A program made the position numbers and the translations under genes. The notes beneath the pieces are model-generated. The model searched no databases and was not told the DNA's origin. It saw only the letters and a list, made by a program, of their open reading frames with translations. From Candidatus Hodarchaeota archaeon (lineage in GTDB: Archaea > Asgardarchaeota > Heimdallarchaeia > Hodarchaeales > Hodarchaeaceae), in NCBI GenBank assembly GCA_016839665.1, contig JAEOTU010000122.1, forward strand, positions 1 through 11,698: a DNA stretch of 11,698 nucleotides, in the 5' to 3' direction. Shown here in pieces: positions 1 through 6,216 of the stretch (its first letter is position 1; each line of letters begins with the position of its first letter).

Positions 1-1689
1 GATTTATTCATCGAATTTAAGGCAGTAAATTATCATACACACCTTTGGGTTAATGGTCACGATTGTGGTATTCATGAAGGTAATTTCCAACCATTTAAAT
101 TTCGCATAAAGAAGAAAATGTTCAAAAATGATTCCAAGAACTATTTTATAGTTCGAGTAGAAAATTTCCGAAGAAAAGATCGTATTCCTACTATTAGTCG
201 GGACTGGTTTAATTGGGGTGGAATATATCGAGATATTACACTACTGGTATTAGATAAATATCGGATAAAATGGGTCGGAGTCACCTCTAATTTCCACAAC
301 ACTAAAAAAACAATTCTCAACGTAAAATGTGAACTTAAAGGTCCAAAGGATGAAAAAATTGGTTTAACCCAAGAAGAAAACAAAATTAATTGGAAGACAT
401 ATTATTTAGGTGATTTGTCAACGAAGAGTAATAAAGGAAAAGAACAGGGCAAACCAGAGGTGATTAAAAGTGGAAATTGGTCAATTCTCAATGGAAAAAA
501 TAGTGGACGTTTCTCAATACAGTTAGAAGAAGCCAAATACTGGACTTCCAATGCTCCCAACCTTTATAAGATTGAGCTATCATTGGGAAAGTCAAAAGAA
601 CCTTATACAGTTAGATTTGGTATTCGTACAGTTGATGTAAAGGAGGGAAAAATTTATCTGAATAATAGGCCTATCTCACTACACGGGGTTAGTTTACATG
701 AAGAGCTCCTTCCTTATGGCAGAGCTATTCCAAAAGAGGCACGTAGAAGAGATGTTTTGAATATAAAGGAGTTAGGTTTTAATGCTCTTAGGACAGGACA
801 TTACCCTCATGATGAATCTGTTTATGAAATCTGTGATGAAGAGGGTTTATTAGTTTTCGAAGAAATTCCAGTCTACTGGGGAATCAACTTCAGTAATAAT
901 GAAGCATTGAGATTAGCTATCCGTATGTTTCATTCGATGATCAAACGAGATTTCAATCATCCGTGTATCATTATGTGGTCAGCTGGTAATGAAATCCCAG
1001 TTCTAAACCGATCATGCTTACAATTCATGAGCATTTTATTAAGATATGGTAAAAAAATTGATAGTAGTCGTTTATTTTCATGTGCTCTCGAATTCTGGAC
1101 CTCCCTAGTTTCCCCTAAAGCATTTATTGACGAAGTAGATGTCTTGTGTTGTAATGAATATATTGGATGGTATTATTTAAGCGTTTATAACTTAAATTTC
1201 TTCTTAGATAACCTATACACACGTTCTAGTAAGAAACCTTGGATAATTACCGAATTTGGTGCTGGAGCGAAGTTTGGAAATAATGATTCTTCAAAAATTC
1301 CTGCTAAATTCTCTGAAGAGCGGCAGGTTTCAATTATAAAGCATTCTATTCAAGTAATGAACTCTAAAAACTATATTTCAGGATGGTTCATTTGGATATA
1401 TCGGGATTTTCGAAGTCATATGCGATTAAATCCGTTTCAAAATGGATTCAATCGAAAAGGGATCGTATCGGAAGTTAATCAAAGAAAGATGATTGCTAAC
1501 CAGATGCCCTCCTTAGTAAATCAAAAGCTCCCAGAAAAGAAAACAAAACAACGGAATATTTCTGTGGTGTTTTTTTATTGGTTTTTTTATCCTATTATAT
1601 TTCTAGCCTCAATCATTGTAAGTTTAATTCTTGGACGGTTTTCTGATAGTGGAAATAGATACTATTCATCTAAACCGAAGAAAAAATGA
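1..1689 (+). CDS. GH2 beta-glucuronidase-like glycoside hydrolase, 5'-truncated by window, C-terminal membrane anchor
   Basis: The reading frame is open from base 1, so the gene starts upstream and 562 residues are visible; the first internal ATG (118) is not the true start, because the GH2 sugar-binding domain is already under way (HLWVNGHDCGIHEGNF, about codons 14-29). Jelly-roll sequence runs to about codon 85 (DWFNWGGIYRD), an Ig-like domain to about 190, then a TIM barrel (HGVSLHEE, LRTGHYPHDE, CDEEGLLVFEE). The predicted acid/base Glu lies in MWSAGNE (codon 331) and the nucleophile Glu in ITEFGAG (codon 418). An Asn-x-Lys motif in GFNRKGI (bases 1450-1458) matches the glucuronate-carboxylate motif of characterised beta-glucuronidases, which favours glucuronide over galactoside hydrolysis. 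Unusually, codons 521-545 form a hydrophobic helix followed by a short basic tail, so the enzyme is probably membrane-anchored. Which side it faces cannot be told without the N-terminus. The family call is firm; substrate is inferred. Confidence 0.9.
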   Translation, partial: DLFIEFKAVNYHTHLWVNGHDCGIHEGNFQPFKFRIKKKMFKNDSKNYFIVRVENFRRKDRIPTISRDWFNWGGIYRDITLLVLDKYRIKWVGVTSNFHNTKKTILNVKCELKGPKDEKIGLTQEENKINWKTYYLGDLSTKSNKGKEQGKPEVIKSGNWSILNGKNSGRFSIQLEEAKYWTSNAPNLYKIELSLGKSKEPYTVRFGIRTVDVKEGKIYLNNRPISLHGVSLHEELLPYGRAIPKEARRRDVLNIKELGFNALRTGHYPHDESVYEICDEEGLLVFEEIPVYWGINFSNNEALRLAIRMFHSMIKRDFNHPCIIMWSAGNEIPVLNRSCLQFMSILLRYGKKIDSSRLFSCALEFWTSLVSPKAFIDEVDVLCCNEYIGWYYLSVYNLNFFLDNLYTRSSKKPWIITEFGAGAKFGNNDSSKIPAKFSEERQVSIIKHSIQVMNSKNYISGWFIWIYRDFRSHMRLNPFQNGFNRKGIVSEVNQRKMIANQMPSLVNQKLPEKKTKQRNISVVFFYWFFYPIIFLASIIVSLILGRFSDSGNRYYSSKPKKK

Positions 1690-1835
1690 AAAATACATAT
1701 TCCTCAACCTTAATCTTTTCTGACCTTCGAGGTCTTCAAACCAAGGTAAGGGTTTTCAAACGAATCAGATTTCTGGATTCCAATCAAGAACTCGTGAATA
1801 TCTAAAAAAAAAATCACTTTAAGGATTAAAAAAAA
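1690..1835. other. Non-coding spacer after the glucuronidase gene
   Basis: I see no ORF here. A small stem GACCT/AGGTC with a TCG loop sits at 1722-1734 but no T-run follows it. An A-rich stretch directly precedes the ATG at 1836, and CTTTAAGG (about 1817-1824) is too close to that ATG to be a convincing TATA box. Confidence 0.3.
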
Positions 1836-2147
1836 ATGGTGGAACCATACGAACAACATTCAGCAACAAAATCGATTCTATTACACTTGATTCCAGGCAT
1901 CCCTATCTTTTTGGGAATATTCATATTCTCTCTTCCTATATTTTCCTCCCTTCTAGGGATTGCAGTCGAATTAAAGGTTGTTTTAGGATTGTGTTTATCT
2001 GTTTTAATAATGCTAGCACCTATACAGCTAGGATATCTGTTTTATGAAGGGAGAAAGCTAAATGGTAAGTTATCATTGAATGGGGTCATTGGATACACAG
2101 AAAAAAATCCATTGAAGGATTATCTAATATTTTGCCCTCTATGGTAA
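1836..2147 (+). pseudogene. Truncated membrane protein, resembles the N-terminus of a CPBP/CAAX-type intramembrane protease
   Basis: This frame encodes 103 residues. A polar start (MVEPYEQHS) is followed by two hydrophobic helices (about residues 15-38 and 47-69), then a charged stretch ending KNPLKDYLIFCPLW. That layout resembles the N-terminal part of archaeal CPBP-family membrane proteases, which continue through several more helices carrying the EExxxR and HxxxN/D catalytic motifs. None of those motifs is present, and I see no continuation in the other two plus frames after the stop at 2145. The likeliest reading is a remnant left by deletion or an early stop. A genuine small two-helix membrane protein is possible. 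The family assignment is by resemblance only and is tentative. Confidence 0.4.
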
Positions 2148-2168
2148 ATAAGCTGGACATAACCGTTC

Positions 2169-2176
2169 TTATATAA
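2169..2176 (+). promoter_or_regulatory. TATA-box candidate
   Basis: TTATATAA lies 29 bp before the ATG at 2206, the usual distance for an archaeal TATA box that gives a very short leader. It follows the stop of the truncated 1836-2147 frame. No clear BRE can be claimed. Confidence 0.35.
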
Positions 2177-2205
2177 CTTAAGAAATTCTGGGATAGGAGT
2201 GAAGC

Positions 2206-2277
2206 ATGGGAAAAAAACCTAATAATTTAATTGAAATAAATTTGCGTTATAAGGCTTCAGATACACCCTTCTTTTAA
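2206..2277 (+). CDS. Micro-ORF, 23 codons, with its own TATA-like box and Shine-Dalgarno
   Basis: ATG at 2206 is preceded by GGAG (2196-2199), leaving a 6-nt spacer, and by a TATA-like box at 2169-2176. The frame encodes 23 residues beginning MGKKPNNLIEINLRYK and stops 11 bp before the convergent stop of the 2289-3641 gene. The product is not recognised. The well-placed initiation signals are better than those of several real genes nearby. It could be a tiny protein, or the surviving 5' end of a gene whose body was lost, which would fit the adjacent truncated 1836-2147 frame. Coding status is uncertain. Confidence 0.25.
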   Translation: MGKKPNNLIEINLRYKASDTPFF

Positions 2278-2288
2278 TCTCTTTTTCA

Positions 2289-3641
2289 TTATTCCTCCAA
2301 AGGAGCATTGGTAGAATTTGGTAATGGTGTTTCACCAAAGGGCTGATATCGCCAGAATACAAAAAAGACCGAAAAAAGTGTCGCAAGAACATAAACATAC
2401 ATTCGTACTTGCTTAAATTCGTGTTGAATCCCAATAAGTGCGGCTACTGTATTTGCTTCTAAAGTTGCATAGAAAGATGTGAATGCTAAATAAAACAGTA
2501 CTAATACTTTACAGTAGGGTGGTACTGATTCAAACCATTTCTTATAGGTGTTAATTCGACCAGTTTTTTCGAATTGCTTTCTCTCTGTTCGTTCTTGAAC
2601 TGATAAGACTCTAAAGACTGATAGAAAGATCACCACACAGAGATTTAAGAGATCTATTATATCTGTTAAGGATTTCAATCTTAGACCAAAGGAAAAAGTC
2701 GCTGAAAATGCTTTTGCATAAACAAACATTAATATGAAAGGAAAAAGTAATAAAAAATTGGCTTTCCGCCTTTCTCGCATTTCTGTCGATCCATTTCTTA
2801 TCATAATTACGATTTCAAGGACGATTATTATTAAAAATGCTAAAAGAACGACAAAAGTACCTCCCATGATCCAATTTAAACCTTCATTGTAATAATAAAT
2901 CCCCTCTAACCCTGGGATAGATTTAGGACTTACTTCACCACTTATCCCTGCATTGGATATGATTAATAGGATAACAAAAGCAATAATGAGACACAAAATG
3001 AAAAAAGCTGAATTCTTTTTATTATACCCATGCATTAATTTCGGATAATCTTTAGTAAAAATATCGAAAGAGATTAGGAGAGCGCTAAAAATCAAAATAG
3101 GTGAGATTATAGCCCATACCATAAATAATCCTTTTCCTGAATAATACACGAGGTTTAAGAAAGCCTCATTAGGAGATGCTAGGAGAATATTATCAATGGA
3201 AAGACTTGCTAGAAGTAATAGTGTTACCAGTGTCTCTACAGGATAATTCCAGGTAAAATCTTTAATTTGCTTAGGAAGTTCTTTGATTTTTTGAGGAATT
3301 TCTCTTAAATGTAATGGTTTGTCCTTAGTCAAAAGAAAAAAGAATATACCAGTTATAATTATCACGTTCATGAGAAGAGCTAATACCCCGTATATCGATA
3401 GTGGAATAGTATCAAGGAACGCGATTTTTTCTTTTTCTCTCCATTCCTCTATAGTCACACTAGAAATGTTTTTCTCTTCGAACTGGAGAAAGGTAAAAAT
3501 AAATGCTAAGATAAACGCGATAAAGATGATGATCTTAAATATGGAAAGTTTTTCTTTTTTCCCCGTCTCACCAGGCTTATAGTAAAAAAGCTGCTTGAAT
3601 CCACGAATATACAATCTGATAAGGTCTGGTATGGTTGTCAT
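2289..3641 (-). CDS. Unrecognised multi-pass membrane protein (about 10 TM)
   Basis: The product is 450 residues with about ten hydrophobic helices, near residues 34-54, 82-104, 133-152, 165-195, 213-230, 258-282, 294-317, 328-348, 378-400 and 413-430. A basic N-terminus (RLYIRGFKQLF) and Lys/Arg-rich loops (EIPQKIKELPKQIKDF and ERRKAN) suggest cytoplasmic N-terminus and loops by the positive-inside rule. I find no catalytic motif, transporter signature or P-loop, so no function is proposed. It is transcribed away from the chemosensory cluster across a 302-bp divergent spacer and ends convergently with the micro-ORF at 2206-2277. The length, helix periodicity and lack of a competing frame make it a confident real gene. 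An ATG start at 3641 is used; no convincing Shine-Dalgarno is visible. Confidence 0.75.
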   Translation of the reverse strand: MTTIPDLIRLYIRGFKQLFYYKPGETGKKEKLSIFKIIIFIAFILAFIFTFLQFEEKNISSVTIEEWREKEKIAFLDTIPLSIYGVLALLMNVIIITGIFFFLLTKDKPLHLREIPQKIKELPKQIKDFTWNYPVETLVTLLLLASLSIDNILLASPNEAFLNLVYYSGKGLFMVWAIISPILIFSALLISFDIFTKDYPKLMHGYNKKNSAFFILCLIIAFVILLIISNAGISGEVSPKSIPGLEGIYYYNEGLNWIMGGTFVVLLAFLIIIVLEIVIMIRNGSTEMRERRKANFLLLFPFILMFVYAKAFSATFSFGLRLKSLTDIIDLLNLCVVIFLSVFRVLSVQERTERKQFEKTGRINTYKKWFESVPPYCKVLVLFYLAFTSFYATLEANTVAALIGIQHEFKQVRMYVYVLATLFSVFFVFWRYQPFGETPLPNSTNAPLEE

Positions 3642-3943
3642 TCATCATTCCATGCTTTTTCGATTCTCAAATAATTAGTTCTTAGTTTTTCAAGATCATC
3701 CTTTTGAGTATTTTCAAAATTTTCTTCTATTAGAATAAATTTATTGGTTTAGATTGATAAGTGATCTATATCTGAAGTAACAAAATTTCTTGAAATAAAA
3801 GGATATTAAAAGATGGAGTAATACTTTATACTTGAATAACCACAACAATAATTTCGTTAACATCCCCCGCTTTTTGGAGTTATTTATAAGGATTAAGTGA
3901 AATAGGAAGAAAACGAAGGCTTAGAACAGGCAAAGACAGACCT
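3642..3943. promoter_or_regulatory. Divergent intergenic region between the membrane-protein gene and the chemosensory cluster
   Basis: This is 302 bp of AT-rich DNA with no credible ORF. On the plus side, TTTATAAG (3883-3890) is a good archaeal TATA box that would give a leader of roughly 30 nt before the ATG at 3944. On the minus side, a 12-bp palindrome AATAAATTTATT (3734-3745) lies about 95 bp upstream of the minus-strand start and could be a TATA-like or operator element. The plus-strand TATA assignment is the more believable of the two. Confidence 0.4.
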
Positions 3944-4495
3944 ATGAGAAGGATGGATGCTAGAATGACCGAGAGCATAATTCAAAATGAATATAAGGTG
4001 AAAATATGCGTTCTTAGCCATCCCAAGGAACTCGTAAGCCAATTTACCCAAAAACTCCTCCAAAAACATCGTGATCAGTCATCTTTTCGCAACTTTGCAG
4101 CTTTAGGGATAAGTATTTCTACTGTTAATCTCTTAAAAGGCAACAATCGAGTAACTGTCATTCTCCTGCAAACAGCTGGTAAAGAGTTGATGGAAAAACT
4201 TCGTCTTTACTACAGTGGAGCATCAGGCGCTATCATTCTGTTTGAAAAGGATGATCCAGAGTCATTTGAAGCTGCAAAACACTATTACCAAAATTTCAGA
4301 AAACTGATAATTGATCCACTAGTTCCCGTCATTTTTATTGATGTCCTTGAATCAGAGGTATTCATTGAAGAACCAGAAACATTAGAAAATGAACCCAACG
4401 TTCTATATTACGAGATAAATGAAGAGAATCTGAAAGCTTTTAGTAAAATAATTGATTCAATTATAGTCAGATACATAACAACGCATGTATCGTGA
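3944..4495 (+). CDS. Ras/Rab-like small GTPase-fold protein lacking nucleotide-binding motifs (pseudo-GTPase)
   Basis: The product has 183 residues. From about residue 18 to 178 it can be laid over a Ras/Rab domain: a first strand KVKICVLS, a switch-like stretch FAALGISISTV, a G3-like LQTAGKE in place of WDTAGQE, the signature YYSGASGAIILFEKDDPESFEAAKHYYQNFRK, close to YYRGAxGAIxVYDxTDxxSFE, and a strand PVIFIDV where PIILVGNK is expected. The key residues are gone. The P-loop GxxxxGK[ST] is replaced by SHPKELVSQF, the G3 Asp by Gln, NKxD by IDVLES, and no SAK motif is seen. It should therefore keep the fold but bind GTP weakly or not at all. There is no lipidation motif at the C-terminus. 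It leads the chemosensory gene run. Starts at 3944, 3953 and 3965 are all possible, and the domain lies after all three. Confidence 0.7.
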   Translation: MRRMDARMTESIIQNEYKVKICVLSHPKELVSQFTQKLLQKHRDQSSFRNFAALGISISTVNLLKGNNRVTVILLQTAGKELMEKLRLYYSGASGAIILFEKDDPESFEAAKHYYQNFRKLIIDPLVPVIFIDVLESEVFIEEPETLENEPNVLYYEINEENLKAFSKIIDSIIVRYITTHVS

Positions 4496-4691
4496 TCCTT
4501 TTCTGTTGGATTGATGAATTTCAATAATTTTTTTTCATGAAAAAGTAAAATTTGGGAGAAAATAATATTCTTCGAAGAAATTATTTAGAATCTCTAATAA
4601 AAATCAAACAACATGTAATATTGTCGTGGTTCAGAGTTAGTCCAAATAAGATCCAATTTCCCCAAGATAAAAATTTCCGAAGTATTTAAAC
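4496..4691. promoter_or_regulatory. 196-bp spacer with T-tract and two palindromes
   Basis: A T8 tract (4528-4535) 33 nt after the pseudo-GTPase stop is a candidate archaeal terminator and overlaps the 14-bp palindrome TTTTTCATGAAAAA (4531-4544). A second perfect palindrome, TTCTTCGAAGAA (4568-4579), is flanked by AATAAT and ATTATT, so the inverted repeat extends to about 4561-4585 with a single bulged A. This suggests an operator or transcript-end structure. An AT-rich AAGATAAAAATT (4664-4675), 16 bp before the ATG at 4692, is a weak TATA candidate. The genes from 4692 onward may thus be transcribed separately from the pseudo-GTPase gene. Confidence 0.4.
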
Positions 4692-5477
4692 ATGTATCTT
4701 ATTAATCATAATTCCAAGGATAATAAGACCACTGAGGCGGTAAATATTACAGCTGAACGACCCTTTGAAGGTGTAGATTCCGATCAGGAAAAGGAAATAA
4801 TTCCTACATTATCCGTTCAGGAGATACTCCTCCTCAACAAGAGTACTGGTATTCCTATTTTCTCAAGGGCTTATAAAGAGACTTCTGGAAAAGATCCAGC
4901 TCTGGTTGCAGGATTGATGGCAGCTATTGTCCAATTTGGAGAGATGATCGGGAATAACATGGAGTTAAATGATATTGGTATTCATGAGGGTTCTCGCATC
5001 TTTATTCGTGGTTACAAGGATTTAGTTTGTTTGCTGACAATAGATAATTTTCCGGTTACTCTAACCACTTCCAGAAAATTTGTTGAAATTATTAATGAGC
5101 TTTCTTCTCGTATATTCGAAGCGATTCGCATGATGATGGCAATTCCTGTGAATGATTCTAACGGTTCTATTGATGAAGTAATCTATGAAACGACTGATTC
5201 ATCATTGGAAGGACATAATCTGTCTGTTTTCCCTGGGTTAGGTCCAATTATTGACAATATCGTATTAGAAACAACCGCTCTATTCTATGAAGATGAAAAC
5301 TTAGAAGCTATGGCAGAAGCTATGGTAGAAAAGGGATTATTCGCCATGGAGGAAAGCGATTCTACATATCTCACTTCGGAATATTCAGGAACCACACGAG
5401 AAATTAAAAAGGAAAAAATAACGAAATTACGTAATCTTTTTTCAATCTTTTCACTATTTGGGAATATGAAAGGATGA
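4692..5477 (+). CDS. Longin/roadblock-like domain protein
   Basis: The product has 261 residues. After a polar N-terminus (about 1-36), residues 37-150 look like a longin/roadblock-superfamily sensor fold: a strand EILLLNKSTGIPIFSRAYK, a helix with DPALVAGLMAAIVQFGEMIG, then strands GIHEGSRIFIRGYKD and LVCLLTID and a closing amphipathic helix KFVEIINELSSRIFEAIRMM. Such domains are common in Asgard archaea and often bind Ras-like GTPases or dimerise. The remaining 110 residues are acidic and helical (LEAMAEAMVEKGLF), with a basic C-terminal segment, and I do not recognise them. The gene sits between the pseudo-GTPase and cheW, and its stop overlaps the cheW start in ATGA (5474-5477), indicating translational coupling with the chemosensory proteins. 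No Shine-Dalgarno precedes the ATG, so the transcript may be leaderless. The superfamily call rests on pattern resemblance. Confidence 0.55.
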   Translation: MYLINHNSKDNKTTEAVNITAERPFEGVDSDQEKEIIPTLSVQEILLLNKSTGIPIFSRAYKETSGKDPALVAGLMAAIVQFGEMIGNNMELNDIGIHEGSRIFIRGYKDLVCLLTIDNFPVTLTTSRKFVEIINELSSRIFEAIRMMMAIPVNDSNGSIDEVIYETTDSSLEGHNLSVFPGLGPIIDNIVLETTALFYEDENLEAMAEAMVEKGLFAMEESDSTYLTSEYSGTTREIKKEKITKLRNLFSIFSLFGNMKG

Positions 5478-6079
5478 TTAAGAAGATGACAACGGTACCG
5501 TCAATAGAAAAAGCAAATGTAGAAAGGTACCTTATCATTAGAGTTTTTGACGATCTTTATGGTTTTGAGATTCATTATTTGAAGGAAGTTTTTCAGACCG
5601 AGAATATTTCAACGCTTCCCAGGACATCCACAATCCTCGAGGGCATTGTGAATCTCCGTGGCTCTATAGTGAGCATTTTCAATCTTTCAATCCTTCTTTG
5701 GGGTTCAGAAAACCACGTAAAAGACAAATCTCCTGCTGAAATAGCTTCTAAACGAAAAATTATTCTCCTTGTATCAATGAAAAATCAGGATGTCGGAATT
5801 TTAGTTGATCAAGTTCTACGTTTAGAAACCCTCTCTGATTTTATTGCCAACGATAAATCATATTTCAAAGGTAAACAGTTGGTAAATCCCTCATCTATTT
5901 CACAAATTGGTTTTTTGAGTGAAAAACAACCAGTATTCATCCTAGATATAGAAGCCCTTCTAGCAAGCTTTATTTCTTCAACAAAACCTCTCAAAAAAGA
6001 CAAAGAGGTGGAAGGAGAAGAAGAGTTTGATTTTAGTCAGTATACCTTGCCAGATCCTGATGGCGCGTCTGAGAGTTAA
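5474..6079 (+). CDS. cheW: CheW coupling protein
   Basis: This 201-residue protein is a single CheW domain, a little longer than the usual 150-170 because of an acidic C-terminal tail (KDKEVEGEEEFDF). Hallmarks are the first strand YLIIRVFDDLYGFEIHYLKEVF (about 17-38), LPRTSTILEGIVNLRGSIVSIFNL (the family's NLRGxxxPVxDL element, about 50-75) and the second-barrel strand VGILVDQVLRLETL. In known systems CheW links CheA's P5 domain to receptor tips inside sensory arrays. No receptor is encoded nearby, so its partner is open; the CheA at 8888 and the tetra-CheW protein are obvious candidates. Its ATG overlaps the upstream stop by 4 nt, with AAAGGA immediately before it. An in-frame ATG at 5486 is an alternative start at a better distance from that AAAGGA. 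Confidence 0.93.
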   Translation: MIKKMTTVPSIEKANVERYLIIRVFDDLYGFEIHYLKEVFQTENISTLPRTSTILEGIVNLRGSIVSIFNLSILLWGSENHVKDKSPAEIASKRKIILLVSMKNQDVGILVDQVLRLETLSDFIANDKSYFKGKQLVNPSSISQIGFLSEKQPVFILDIEALLASFISSTKPLKKDKEVEGEEEFDFSQYTLPDPDGASES

Positions 6080-6216
6080 ACAGGGAAGAAGCTAATTTTG
6101 ATCCGAACACTCTATCTTAAATAGTAGTAACCATAAAACTTGAATAATCATGAATTAATAATTAAGCAAAATTGGTGAAGATTATTCCCCGATCTAGTAT
6201 TTCTAAGAAAAATAAA

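Noticed and set aside
1568..1590. T-runs near the end of the glucuronidase gene as a terminator
   Set aside because: They are inside the coding sequence and encode the Phe-rich membrane helix.
1722..1734. GACCT-TCG-AGGTC hairpin after the glucuronidase gene as a terminator
   Set aside because: The stem is only 5 bp, the loop is 3 nt and no T-run follows, so it is within chance expectation.
2219..2434. 71-codon minus-strand frame overlapping the end of the multi-pass membrane-protein gene
   Set aside because: It overlaps the real frame out of phase and shows no protein-like pattern.
3944..4495. Calling this an active Ras/Arf GTPase (MglA)
   Set aside because: The P-loop Lys-Ser/Thr, the G3 Asp and NKxD are all absent, so active GTPase function is not supported.
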